Made by a program: the position numbers and the translations under genes
The notes under the pieces: generated by a model
Seen by the model: the letters and a program-made list of their open reading frames with translations, nothing else
What the model was told of the DNA's origin: nothing
Databases searched by the model: none
Assembly: GCF_905397435.1 (NCBI RefSeq)
Contig: NZ_CAJPVI010000031.1
Span: 48,772 to 112,771 of the forward strand
Origin: Cupriavidus numazuensis
GTDB lineage: Bacteria; Pseudomonadota; Gammaproteobacteria; Burkholderiales; Burkholderiaceae
Length of the DNA stretch: 64,000 bases
Direction: 5' to 3'
Shown here: one piece after another, positions 42,782-51,941 of the stretch
Layout of the letters: each line of letters opens with the position of its first letter
Position numbering within the stretch: the first letter of the stretch is position 1

Positions 42782-42993
42782 GGCAGCCAGCTGGTAAAGG
42801 CGGTGTTGCGATGCAGCATGCAGGGGCGTAAAGAATGCGTGACATTTTATCGTTTGCCGGACGGATTGCTGTAACCCAGAATCACTGCGCTCGCAGCCAG
42901 ATTCCCTTCACCCGGTATGTTGGCGTTGCCGCGCTTGGTGGTCCCAGTTCACCTGGTAGTGCCGCGTTTCTCACCTTCCGTGTTCCCCAATCT

Positions 42994-44292
42994 ATGAACG
43001 ACCCGCGAGATTTCCTTCAACGACTGTTCGACAGCGCGGTCCGCAGCGCCCAACCGGCAGCTGTACTCGCCGAGTATCTGCCAAAGCCGCCGCGTGGCCG
43101 CACCATTGTGGTGGGGGCTGGCAAGGCCAGCGGTGCGATGGCGCGGGTATTCGATTCCTTGTGGCCGGCCGGCGCGCCTCTCGAGGGCTTGGTGGTGACG
43201 CGCTATGGCCATACACCGCCGCGCGAGTCCGACGCGCCACAAAGAATCGAGATTGTCGAGGCAGCCCATCCGGTGCCAGATGAAGCAGGGCGAGTCGCCG
43301 CAGGGCGCATGCTGGAGATGGTGAAAGGGCTGACCGCAGACGACCTTGTCGTTTGTCTAATCTCCGGGGGCGGCTCGTCGCTGCTGACACTCCCAGCTGA
43401 AGGCCTGGATTTCGCCGACAAGCAGCGCATCAACCAACAGTTGTTGCTATCGGGCGCCAACATTTCGGAGATGAACTGCGTCCGGAAACATATGTCATCC
43501 ATTAAAGGTGGCCGACTTGCTGCCGCCTGCAGTCCGGCAAAGGTTGTCACGTTGGCTATCAGCGATGTTCCCGGCGACGACGTTTCGACCATTGCCAGCG
43601 GTCCAACGGTGGCTGACGACAGTACGTGCGAGCAAGCCCTAGAAATCCTACGTCGCTACGGCATTGCAGTCCCCCTTGCGACCGAAGAGGCATTAAGGTC
43701 CGGCTCCTTGGAGACTCCGAAGCAGGGTGACCCCTGTTTTGATGGAAATGAGACCTATCTGATTGCGACGCCACAACGTTCGCTGGAGGCGGCCGCTGAG
43801 GCGGCGAACGCCGCCGGCGTCAATGCTTATATTCTCTCCGACGAGGTTGAGGGGGAGTCGCGCGATGTTGGGATGGTGCATGCGGCGCTAGCACGTTCCG
43901 TCGCCAAGCGAGGCGAGCCCTTCCCGCGCCCCTGCGTCATCCTGTCGGGAGGTGAGACCACAGTTACCGTGCGTCCTCGAGAGCCGGGACAGGTCAAGGG
44001 AAAAGGCGGGCGAGCCGGTGAATTCTGTATGGGTCTCGCGCAGGCACTGCAGGGATGTCCTGGAATCTGGGCACTGGCGGCAGACACCGATGGCATAGAC
44101 GGCGTTGAGGACAATGCTGGTGCCTTCGTGACTCCTGACACCCTAATCCGAGGCTTGGTTGCCGGGCACAAACTTGCGGACCATCTGAACCGCAACGATT
44201 CTTATGGATACTTCAGTGCCATTGACGACTTGCTCATTACAGGGCCGACATACACAAACGTGAATGATTTCCGCGCCATCTTGATAGCCTAG
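42994..44292 (+). CDS. gckA: Glycerate 2-kinase (DUF4147/MOFRL)
   Basis: The 432-residue product starts at ATG 42994 (MNDPRDFLQRLFDSAV), which matches the family; the frame upstream to 42835 does not. The DUF4147 part shows VVGAGKASGAMA and CLISGGGSSLLTLP, and the C-terminal MOFRL domain has ILSGGETTVTV and ALAADTDGIDGVEDNAGAFV. It phosphorylates D-glycerate to 2-phosphoglycerate, the substrate of the enolase encoded nearby. Ribosome-binding sequence is weak. It is divergent from one LysR gene and convergent with another. Confidence 0.9.
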   Translation: MNDPRDFLQRLFDSAVRSAQPAAVLAEYLPKPPRGRTIVVGAGKASGAMARVFDSLWPAGAPLEGLVVTRYGHTPPRESDAPQRIEIVEAAHPVPDEAGRVAAGRMLEMVKGLTADDLVVCLISGGGSSLLTLPAEGLDFADKQRINQQLLLSGANISEMNCVRKHMSSIKGGRLAAACSPAKVVTLAISDVPGDDVSTIASGPTVADDSTCEQALEILRRYGIAVPLATEEALRSGSLETPKQGDPCFDGNETYLIATPQRSLEAAAEAANAAGVNAYILSDEVEGESRDVGMVHAALARSVAKRGEPFPRPCVILSGGETTVTVRPREPGQVKGKGGRAGEFCMGLAQALQGCPGIWALAADTDGIDGVEDNAGAFVTPDTLIRGLVAGHKLADHLNRNDSYGYFSAIDDLLITGPTYTNVNDFRAILIA

Positions 44293-44370
44293 TGAATGCA
44301 CGGGTCGGCGTCTGACGGGATACAGCTTCCCTGACCTGAAGTAAATCGAGGGGTGGTGACTCGTCGAACG

Positions 44371-45279
44371 TCAGCCGCTATTCAGACTTGGACTTTCTGC
44401 CAGTGCTTGCATGAGCCACTCCCGGAATAGACGCATTTTCGGGAGGTGGCCCCGACTGGAGAGGTAGTTCAGGCTATGGCATTCGATGCGAGGGCCCTCT
44501 TTGCCGAAGGGAAGTACGAGACTGCCCGATGCAAGCTGCCGCTCCACCAGCAGCATACTTTCCAAGCACACGCCCAAACTATCGATTGCCGCAAAAATCG
44601 ACATGAACGAACGGTCGAAGCGTGGCCCTCGCTCTAAGTTCAGTTGCACGCCCGGATGGTCGGCTTCCCAATTTCGCCACGTGTAGAGGTTCACCTCCGA
44701 ATGGATAAGCATCTGTTGTGAAAGGTCAGTGGGGCTCCGAAGCCCCGGGTCCCCTTCGACTAGATTCGGTGAGCAAAGAGCCACGATAGGCTCGGGCGGA
44801 AACATCTCCGTCTCTATTCCTGCTCGTGCTAGTCCCGCCCCATAGCGAATATCAAAGTCCACCATGCCGTCCTCAAGGTCGACCTTTTCGCCCGAGGCGG
44901 TAATCCGCACGTCTACGTCTGGGTACATCGTCGTGAAGCGCGCGATTCTTGGCATCAACCACTGGGCGCCAAGGCTGGGCACAACGTGAACGTTAATAAG
45001 GTCACTCTTTCCGGCCCGGGAAATCTCTTGAACGCCTGATTCGATTTGACCAAAGGCATCTCCGACGTTCTTTGCAAACTTCCGTCCCGCGTCTGTGAGG
45101 ATGACAGAGCGGTGAATGCGATGGAACAGTTGAATCCCGAGAAGCCGTTCCAGGTCCCGGATACGGTGACTCACGGCGGACGGCGTCAAATGAAGCTCTT
45201 CCGCCGCGCGGATGAACGAGCCCAAGCGGGACGCCGCTTCAAAGGCTTGGAGGGTTGCCAGGGGGGGAATTTTGCGCAC
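44371..45279 (-). CDS. LysR-family regulator, GcvA-like
   Basis: The 302-residue protein starts MRKIPPLATLQAFEAASRLG and has the helix-turn-helix LTPSAVSHRIRDLERLLGIQLF, followed by a standard effector domain. It is related to the regulator at 41894 and ends convergent with the glycerate kinase gene. Upstream is a 720-base non-coding region and then the hydrolase/TRAP genes on the other strand, which are the most likely targets. Confidence 0.92.
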   Translation of the reverse strand: MRKIPPLATLQAFEAASRLGSFIRAAEELHLTPSAVSHRIRDLERLLGIQLFHRIHRSVILTDAGRKFAKNVGDAFGQIESGVQEISRAGKSDLINVHVVPSLGAQWLMPRIARFTTMYPDVDVRITASGEKVDLEDGMVDFDIRYGAGLARAGIETEMFPPEPIVALCSPNLVEGDPGLRSPTDLSQQMLIHSEVNLYTWRNWEADHPGVQLNLERGPRFDRSFMSIFAAIDSLGVCLESMLLVERQLASGSLVLPFGKEGPRIECHSLNYLSSRGHLPKMRLFREWLMQALAESPSLNSG

Positions 45280-46000
45280 AGCAAGAACGAACTCACATCA
45301 CCGATAGAGCCTTTTAATTCTGTTCCGTGCATGCGTCAAGGCGAATTGCGAACCCATGTGCACCTACGGGTAAACAACTACTCTTCCAGAGGTGCGGTCT
45401 TGTTCGCACGCCTGCCTTGACGGATATCTCTGCCACTTCCCCTTCAGTTTGCACTTCTTTGCATATAAGTGCCTGCAGAACACCACGTTGTGCAGGGCGC
45501 AAGGGGCCAAAAGGCGAGGAAGCGTAGGAAGCACTACATCTGCGCTGGCTTGCCAACCAGCCCCCTCGTTGAGGATTGGAAAGGTGAACCCAGTTCACTC
45601 ATACACGGTTTTTATTCGCTTGACCGCATCATTCCCGTGAACCAACATACCATCACCGGGCCACGCAAGGCCCTATAAATAGAAGCACGTCCACCGCCGT
45701 CGTGCTCTGGAGACAACATGAAAAAGTCGAAACGCTTTTCCAAATTTCTAGCGCGAAATTGAGCTTTATTTAAAGCGAGATATTCACGCGCGAAGTCTAT
45801 TTCTCATTTTTTTGAGTCGTCGCGTGGTTCTGGAAGCGGCGCGCCGCGAGAACGTTGCGACGCGGTTTTCCAGGTTGCCTTTATGTCTTCCCTGCTGTCA
45901 GTGGCCAGGGCAAGGGGCGATGGGATGACTCTGCTGTTCTGTGCCACTTCGCGGCTGTGCCACACGCCAACGCCAGACCGCTGCCTTCTAAGGAAATGAA
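45280..46000. other. Long intergenic region between a LysR gene and the hydrolase/TRAP genes
   Basis: No full gene is seen. It holds a 14-codon frame with a strong ribosome-binding site (45718-45762), an AT-rich block (about 45720-45830), a possible -10 TATAAAT (45674) and ATACCAT near 45648, a weak resemblance to the 22-bp boxes. It probably contains the divergent promoters. Confidence 0.5.
45718..45762 (+). CDS. Possible leader peptide, 14 residues
   Basis: GGAG (45709-45712) is spaced correctly before ATG 45718, giving MKKSKRFSKFLARN and a stop. The peptide is strongly basic. It could be a leader ORF of a long 5' transcript or the leftover start of a lost gene. The GGAGACAAC-ATG context is the same as at the dctP gene. 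Confidence 0.3.
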   Translation: MKKSKRFSKFLARN

Positions 46001-46846
46001 ATGACCCAAGTTACAAGTCACTACGCCGACCTGGATGATGTCACCCTGCACTACCTCAAGGCAGGCGAGGGGTTTCCGGTTGTACTGCTGCACGGCATCC
46101 CGCAGACTTCGTATGAATGGCGTTTCATTATTCCGGAGCTCACCAAGAAGTACTCCGTGATTGCTCCGGACCTGCGCGGCCTCGGCGATTCCTCCAGGCC
46201 TGGCTCCGGCTACGACAAGAAGACGGTCTCCAACGACGTCTGGCAACTGCTGCAGAAGCTGAACATCAAGGAATTCTTCCTGGTTGGCCATGACTGGGGT
46301 GGTCCGACTGCATTCTCGCTGGCCGCTCAACATCGGGAGGCGGTGCGCAAGCTCGCAATTCTTGACGTAGCGATTCCGGGCGATGGGCACGATTTTTCCC
46401 AGAACGGCCGCCGTTGGCACCACGCGCTGTTCCGCACCCCCGACTTCCCAGAGGTGCTGTTCCAAGACCGTGAACACCTGATTCTCAACTGGCTGTTCGA
46501 AAACTACGGTCATCGTCCGACTTGCATTTCCGAGGAAGACAAGAAGGAGTATCTGCGCACCTACACCAAGCCCGGTGCCATGCGCGCGATGTACTCCTTC
46601 TACCGCGCATTGCCCCAGGATAACGAAGACAACAAGGCAATGCTGGAGGCCAACGGCAAGCTCAAGATGCCGGTCCTCGCGCTCGGGGGAAGCAAGAGCT
46701 TCGGTCGCGGCATGGACACGATTGAATCCGTGAAGCGCGTTGCAGAGGACGTCCGTGGCGGCTTGATTCCTGACTGCGGCCACTGGGTCACCGAGGAACA
46801 GCCGGAATTCATCTCGCAGGAACTGATGAAGTTCTTCGGCGAGTGA
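46001..46846 (+). CDS. Alpha/beta hydrolase, epoxide hydrolase / haloacetate dehalogenase type
   Basis: The 281-residue protein has the HGIPQTSYEW oxyanion motif (31-40), DLRGLGDSSRP (57-67), the nucleophile elbow VGHDWGG (D98) and the catalytic histidine in CGHWVTEEQPE. An aspartate nucleophile with HGxP is the hallmark of epoxide hydrolases and fluoroacetate-type dehalogenases, not of esterases. It lies 46 bases before dctP, so the two are probably co-transcribed and it may act on an imported substrate. Two HAD-type dehalogenase relatives are elsewhere in the window. Confidence 0.85.
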   Translation: MTQVTSHYADLDDVTLHYLKAGEGFPVVLLHGIPQTSYEWRFIIPELTKKYSVIAPDLRGLGDSSRPGSGYDKKTVSNDVWQLLQKLNIKEFFLVGHDWGGPTAFSLAAQHREAVRKLAILDVAIPGDGHDFSQNGRRWHHALFRTPDFPEVLFQDREHLILNWLFENYGHRPTCISEEDKKEYLRTYTKPGAMRAMYSFYRALPQDNEDNKAMLEANGKLKMPVLALGGSKSFGRGMDTIESVKRVAEDVRGGLIPDCGHWVTEEQPEFISQELMKFFGE

Positions 46847-46892
46847 AGGTTACGGTTGTGTAAAGCGATATAGAACGAAGTAAGGAGACAAC

Positions 46893-47909
46893 ATGGTCAA
46901 TTCCACCCGTCGCAGGCTCGTGCTCACTGGAGCAGCGGCCGCCGGTGCCTCAATGGCGTTCCCGGGCCTCGTCTTCGGCCAGGCAAAGTTCAAGCTGAAG
47001 TGCGCGAACATCATGCCGGTCGACCATCCTCTGAACGTTCGCCTGCGAGAGGCGAGCGCAAAAATCAAGGAGCAGACCAACGGTGCGGTAGACATCCAAG
47101 TCTTCCCGGCAAGCCAGTTGGGAACGGATGCTGACATGCTCGCGCAGTTGCGCGCGGGTGGCATTGACCTGTTCGTCCAGACTGGACTCGTCCTGGCGAC
47201 GCTCGTTCCGGTTGCATCTATCAATGGCATCGGATTCGCCTTCTCTGATTACAGCAAGGTATGGGCTGCAATGGACGGTGCATTGGGCAAGCACGTTATC
47301 AATGCCTTCTCCAAGGCAAACCTTATCGCCTTCGACAAGATGTGGGATAACGGCTTCCGCCAGACCTTGTCCTCAAACAAAGCCATTCGCACGCCGGACG
47401 ACATCAAAGCCTTCAAGATTCGCGTTCCCCCGAGCCCGCTGTGGACTTCCATGTTCAAGGCCATCGGCGCCTCGCCGGTTTCCATCCCTTGGGGCGAAAC
47501 GTATTCCGCGCTTCAGACGAAAGTCGCTGACGGGTTGGAGAACCCCCTCGCTGGCATCTACTTCGCGAAGATGTATGAGGTGGGCAAGTACATCTCGAAC
47601 ACCAACCACATGTGGGATGGTTTCTGGATGGTCGCCAATCGACGCTCCTTCGAGTCTATGCCGGCCGCGACGCGAGACATCATTACGAAGGTGATGAATG
47701 ACAGCGCATTGCAGCAACGCGCTGACGTGGAGACGCTGAATAAGGAACTCAAGGCGAATCTAACGGCAAAGGGAATCCAGTTCTCTGACGTCGACACCAA
47801 TGCGTTCCGTGCCAAGTTGCAGCAATCCGGCTTTTACGCTGACTGGCGCAAGCGGATGGGCGACGAGGCCTGGGGGTTGCTCGAAGCAACAGCTGGCAAG
47901 CTGGCGTAA
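46893..47909 (+). CDS. TRAP transporter solute-binding protein (DctP)
   Basis: The 338-residue periplasmic protein starts with a twin-arginine-like signal (RRRLVLTGAAAAGASMAFPG), cut after VFGQ-A near 30. The mature domain has the DctP pattern: LKCANIMPVDHPLNVRL, GAVDIQVFPASQLG, and the FKIRVPPSPLW segment with the conserved arginine that holds the ligand carboxylate (about residue 173). AAGGAGACAAC is a strong ribosome-binding site. It supplies the permease encoded 22 bases downstream. Confidence 0.93.
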   Translation: MVNSTRRRLVLTGAAAAGASMAFPGLVFGQAKFKLKCANIMPVDHPLNVRLREASAKIKEQTNGAVDIQVFPASQLGTDADMLAQLRAGGIDLFVQTGLVLATLVPVASINGIGFAFSDYSKVWAAMDGALGKHVINAFSKANLIAFDKMWDNGFRQTLSSNKAIRTPDDIKAFKIRVPPSPLWTSMFKAIGASPVSIPWGETYSALQTKVADGLENPLAGIYFAKMYEVGKYISNTNHMWDGFWMVANRRSFESMPAATRDIITKVMNDSALQQRADVETLNKELKANLTAKGIQFSDVDTNAFRAKLQQSGFYADWRKRMGDEAWGLLEATAGKLA

Positions 47910-47931
47910 TCCGCCAATAGTGAGGTTTGCG

Positions 47932-49791
47932 ATGGAAACTCTATCATCGACTATTCCCATGGGGCGTCGAACTTTTGCCGATTCGTGTGAGCATGTCCTG
48001 CTTCGCTGCGTGGAAATCGTGGCATCGACTATTCTCGTTGCGGAAATCGGCATTCTTTTCACAGGCGTGATTGCGCGCTATGTTCTCAACACGCCGATTA
48101 CTTGGTCCGACGAATTAGCCTCGATTCTCTTCATCTGGCTGTCGATGCTTGGTGCGTCCATCGCATTCCAGCGCGGACAGCACATGCGTATGACGGCGTT
48201 GGTCGGGCGTGCGAACTCGCGCAATCGACGAGTACTCGAAACCATTGCACTGGCGGTACCGTTGGCGTTCATGGTTGCGATTCTGCATCCGGCGATTGAT
48301 TACGCAATGGAAGAGGCCATTGTGACGACGCCTGCGTTGGAGATTTCCAACCTGTGGCGTGCCGCGGCGCTGCCCACCGGCGTAGCTCTTATGATTGTCT
48401 TCGCTGCATTCCGGATTTTTAAGGAAGGGATGTTTCGCAGCATGCTCATCGCTGCGGTCGTCGCGATAGCGGTCTACGGGTTGCTGACGGTGGCCAAGCC
48501 AATCTTTACCGACTTCGGGAATTGGAATCTGCTGATTTTCTTCGTTGGGATGATTGGCCTCGGTGTGGCCCTCGGGGTACCAATCGCGTTTGTGTTCGCC
48601 CTGTCGGCGCTGGCGTATGTTTTCACATCAACGTCCACACCGACCATCGTTCTCGCGGGCCGACTGGACGAGGGGATGAGCCACCTTATCCTGCTGGCGG
48701 TGCCGCTCTTCGTGTTCCTGGGATTGCAGATTGAGTCGAACGGGATGGCGCGAGCTATGGTGGGCTTCCTGGCCACGCTGCTCGGACATGTTCGGGGAGG
48801 CTTGTCATACGTGCTGGTTGGGGCCATGTATCTGGTTTCCGGCATTTCGGGCTCGAAGACTGCGGATATGGCAGCGGTTGCGCCGGCACTCTTCCCGGAG
48901 ATGCAGCAGCGCGGTGCCAAGCCCGGTGACCTTGTCGCGCTATTGGCCGCAACGGGCGCGCAGACTGAAACGATTCCTCCCAGCATCGTGCTGATTACGA
49001 TTGGTTCTGTGACGGGGGTTTCAATTTCGGCCTTGTTCACCGGTGGGCTGCTACCAGGCGTTGTGCTCGGCATCACGCTGTGCACTGTGGTGTGGTGGCG
49101 CTACAAGAATGAAGACCTGTCCTCTGTCAAGAAGACGCCAAAGTCTGAGATTGCGAAGGCGTTCATCGTGGCACTGCCTGCTCTTGCACTCCCGTTCGTG
49201 ATTCGGTCGGCCGTGGTAGAGGGGATGGCCACTGCAACCGAAGTCTCGACGATTGGCATCATCTATTCGCTGGTTGTTGGTGCGATTGTGTATCGCCATT
49301 TCGACATCAAGCGGTTGGGCCAGATGCTGGTAGAGACTGTCTCGCTGTCCGGGGCAATCCTTTTCATCATCGGCGCTGCTACTGCAGTTGCCTGGTCGCT
49401 AACGCAGTCAGGCTTCTCGCAGGACTTGGCGGCACTGATGAGTAGCCTTCCGGGTGGGCCGGCCATGTTCATCGCGGTCTCCATCGTCGCCTTTGTGATT
49501 CTTGGCAGCGTCCTGGAGGGCATTCCGGCGATTGTTCTCTTTGCACCGCTCGTTTTCCCAATTGCGAAAAGCCTCGGTGTGAATGAGGTGCACTATGCAA
49601 TGATTGTCGTGCTGGCGATGGGCATGGGACTGTTCATGCCGCCGGTGGGCGTTGGCTACTATGCTGCCTGCGCGGTGGGACGAGTGGAGCCAAGTGAAGG
49701 ACTTCGACCCATCTGGGGCTACATGATTGCCCTCTTCGTGGGGCTAGTGCTGGTCGCAACGATTCCTTGGTTGTCGATTGGCTTCCTCTAA
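47932..49791 (+). CDS. TRAP transporter fused permease (DctQM)
   Basis: The 619-residue product from ATG 47932 (METLSSTIPMGRRTF) fuses DctQ (about 20-185) with DctM (about 200-619). Long blocks are shared with the protein at 256, for example RYVLNTPI, SYVLVGAMYLVSGISGSK and ATGAQTETIPPS, so the two are paralogues, probably with related substrates. The upstream frame (from 47800) overlaps dctP and is not coding. A good terminator follows at 49813. Confidence 0.94.
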   Translation: METLSSTIPMGRRTFADSCEHVLLRCVEIVASTILVAEIGILFTGVIARYVLNTPITWSDELASILFIWLSMLGASIAFQRGQHMRMTALVGRANSRNRRVLETIALAVPLAFMVAILHPAIDYAMEEAIVTTPALEISNLWRAAALPTGVALMIVFAAFRIFKEGMFRSMLIAAVVAIAVYGLLTVAKPIFTDFGNWNLLIFFVGMIGLGVALGVPIAFVFALSALAYVFTSTSTPTIVLAGRLDEGMSHLILLAVPLFVFLGLQIESNGMARAMVGFLATLLGHVRGGLSYVLVGAMYLVSGISGSKTADMAAVAPALFPEMQQRGAKPGDLVALLAATGAQTETIPPSIVLITIGSVTGVSISALFTGGLLPGVVLGITLCTVVWWRYKNEDLSSVKKTPKSEIAKAFIVALPALALPFVIRSAVVEGMATATEVSTIGIIYSLVVGAIVYRHFDIKRLGQMLVETVSLSGAILFIIGAATAVAWSLTQSGFSQDLAALMSSLPGGPAMFIAVSIVAFVILGSVLEGIPAIVLFAPLVFPIAKSLGVNEVHYAMIVVLAMGMGLFMPPVGVGYYAACAVGRVEPSEGLRPIWGYMIALFVGLVLVATIPWLSIGFL

Positions 49792-49812
49792 ATAGCGTTG
49801 TTGTCTCTTCGC

Positions 49813-49844
49813 AGCCTCTATCCGCGCGGTAGAGGCTTTTTTTT
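49813..49844 (+). terminator. Intrinsic terminator of the TRAP operon
   Basis: AGCCTCTA and TAGAGGCT form an 8-base stem around a GC-rich loop, followed by eight T residues (49837-49844). It starts 21 bases after the permease stop codon. Confidence 0.93.
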
Positions 49845-49935
49845 GTTGAAGGCCGGGTGCAGGCTGGGATGCCAGAGACATGGCATTGATTTGCTGAAGC
49901 TTCTCATCGGTGCGTCGACGTACAATAGGGATACG

Positions 49936-49957
49936 TTAATGTATGCATTGACATTAA
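49936..49957. promoter_or_regulatory. Operator-like inverted repeat before the GntR gene
   Basis: TTAATGT (49936-49942) and ACATTAA (49951-49957) are perfect inverted repeats. The TTAATGTATGCATT core matches TTAACGTATGCAAT at 51903-51916 at 12 of 14 positions, in front of the dehydrogenase operon. Confidence 0.7.
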
Positions 49958-50014
49958 GTGCCTTATGCGTATCTTTATGTCGGTGTTTTCCGTTCTGTCG
50001 GGTGGGAGGCAAGC

Positions 50015-50716
50015 ATGGTTTCTTCGCGCAAAGAGCGCGCTCGCGTCGAGGAGGTTGAGTCGCTGACAATGCCGGAAGCTGCGTACCGGAAGGTCCGCGA
50101 CAACATTCTCGAAAACCGCTGGCCGCCGGGCTTCCAAGCCACCGAGCAGGAGGTAGCGAGTCAACTCGAAATGAGTCGAACTCCTGTGCGCGAGGCGCTG
50201 CTGCGATTGCAGCAAGAAGGACTCGTGGAGGTCGTGCCACGCCACGGTGTGCGCGTTCTTCCAGTGTCGCCGGCCGACATGAAGGAAATCTACGAGGTAC
50301 TGACCTCACTCGAGTCAACCGCTGCTGAACTTGCCGCCGCGAGGCGCTTGAGTTCGGAGGAGCTACGACCCTTGGAGGAGGCGTCAGATGCAATGGACTC
50401 CGCGCTGAAGCGCGACGACCTGGATGCGTGGGCGCAGGCGGACGAAGCTTTTCACGCGCAACTGCTCAGCCTCAGTGGCAATCGAATGCTTAAGCAAATG
50501 GTGCTCAATACGTGGGACAGAGCACACCGAGCACGGATGGTGACGCTTCGTCTAAGAGCCAAGCCAGTTCATTCGACGCGTGAGCATAGGGACCTTCTGA
50601 AGGCCATCCGAAAAGGAGACCCGGAGGCGGCACGCGAGGTGCAACGTGCGCACCGCGAGCGCGCGGGAAAGGAACTTCTCGACTTGCTGCAAAAACTCGG
50701 ACTCCAGCATTTGTAG
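50015..50716 (+). CDS. GntR-family regulator, FCD subgroup
   Basis: The 233-residue product starts at ATG 50015 after GGAGG (MVSSRKERARVEEVESLTMP). The winged helix (about 20-85) reads WPPGFQATEQEVASQLEMSRTPVREALLRLQQEGLV, and the FCD domain follows with DEAFHAQLLSLSGN and STREHRDLLKAI metal-site positions. It is distinct from the regulator at 34622. The shared motif in its own promoter and in front of 51942 suggests that it represses both and responds to the operon's substrate. Confidence 0.92.
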   Translation: MVSSRKERARVEEVESLTMPEAAYRKVRDNILENRWPPGFQATEQEVASQLEMSRTPVREALLRLQQEGLVEVVPRHGVRVLPVSPADMKEIYEVLTSLESTAAELAAARRLSSEELRPLEEASDAMDSALKRDDLDAWAQADEAFHAQLLSLSGNRMLKQMVLNTWDRAHRARMVTLRLRAKPVHSTREHRDLLKAIRKGDPEAAREVQRAHRERAGKELLDLLQKLGLQHL

Positions 50717-51004
50717 GGTATGGAGGGCGGCCTCCGGCTTTCGCACCGGTGTCGAGATTTAGACCAGCGTGATAGCACGCTGGTCCAAATTCTGCACCAC
50801 AGCGAGTGTATGCCGGTCCGCACCTTGGTCCCTGCTCATGGAGTTCCGCCACGTATTCGAGAGCTAGTTTGCCCCGAACATGGTGGCGTTACGTCATAGT
50901 TCTCATTAGAGAGAAATTCTCCATCTCGAGAATCGTCTCCTAGTAAGCAGAGAAGCGATGAGCAAGGAAGTCACAGGTGCGATGTGGCAAGAAGTCTACT
51001 TCAG

Positions 51005-51475
51005 TCAACCATCTGTCCACGAAGTCCCCTCGGGGATTTTGAATGTCAATTGGGCAATTGTGTGGCAATAGGCGAAGGTAGCACCCGCACCAGCAAGATG
51101 CCCTGGTCCGTGTCCTACGCCTGGCTTGACATCCAAGTCTTCAAGAATCTGAACGGTAATAGCAAGGGTCTTTTGCTGCCACCAGTCGCCTGCAGGGCTG
51201 ACATATAGCGTGTAGTAGCCACTGCATGCTTCGCGGTCAAATTCGCTTTGGCCAGCCGCATCGAGGGCACTGAACGATTCGATGTTGCAATAGGCGGGGT
51301 TAAAGAGTCCATCATCGTGTGGGCCCATGAAGTCTAGGATTCTGAAATTTCCTTTGTTCAAATGCCTAACGCCGTGCCCGTTCTCATCGGTCACACTAAC
51401 CCTCAGAATGATGTTTGTGCTGCTGCCCGCTCGGACAATGCTGTTGTCGAAAACGGCCGAAACGTGATAAGCCAT
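51005..51475 (-). CDS. Hypothetical protein
   Basis: The family is not recognised. The 156-residue protein from ATG 51475 (MAYHVSAVFDNSIVRAGSST) lacks a signal peptide and has a beta-rich look: SSTNIILRVSVTDENGHGV, ACSGYYTLYVSPAG and KTLAITVQILEDL resemble an immunoglobulin-like or carbohydrate-binding sandwich. GAGGCACATC precedes the ATG. It lies in reverse orientation between the GntR gene and its likely target operon. Confidence 0.6.
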   Translation of the reverse strand: MAYHVSAVFDNSIVRAGSSTNIILRVSVTDENGHGVRHLNKGNFRILDFMGPHDDGLFNPAYCNIESFSALDAAGQSEFDREACSGYYTLYVSPAGDWWQQKTLAITVQILEDLDVKPGVGHGPGHLAGAGATFAYCHTIAQLTFKIPEGTSWTDG

Positions 51476-51891
51476 GATGTGCCTCCTTCTTCTTCTTGGG
51501 TCGCCGCACACAGGGCTACCCAGAACGAAGATAGGAGTCAGTAGCCCTTTCAGCAATACGCCGCTTCAACCGGCATTCCACGTTTCAGCTTCTGCGGGCG
51601 GGCGATGGCAGGTAGCCAACTGTTCTTCTTGGAACGTCCCTCGAAGTGACGTCGCCGACTCCCCTGACTGGCTCTTGTGCTACCCCAACGATTGAGCGCG
51701 AGGGTGGGAAGGCCGGGTTGCTGCTTTCTCCTCTTTTTGCGCAGCCGGTCCTGCAATCTCGTTGTAAGGCGCCGCAGAGGTGGCACTAGTCCGTCGCCCG
51801 ACCTTCGTCCCCTGCGCCATCGCTGCGTCTGTCCAACCCCTCCGCTTCATGAAGCACTAACGAGTCATTGACAGTCCCGCGTTCCCTGCTA
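51476..51891. other. Intergenic region before the 51942 operon
   Basis: No supported gene is seen. The left side should hold the promoter of the hypothetical gene at 51475; the right side leads into the tandem operator repeats. Confidence 0.5.
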
Positions 51892-51923
51892 TAACGTATT
51901 CATTAACGTATGCAATAACGCAT
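51892..51923 (+). promoter_or_regulatory. Three tandem 12-base repeats before the dehydrogenase operon
   Basis: TAACGTATTCAT (51892), TAACGTATGCAA (51904) and TAACGCAT (51916) follow each other at exactly 12 bases. They end 18 bases before the ATG at 51942. Part of the array matches the operator in the GntR promoter, so they are probably GntR sites. Confidence 0.75.
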
Positions 51924-51941
51924 CAGTTAGTGGAGACGAGG

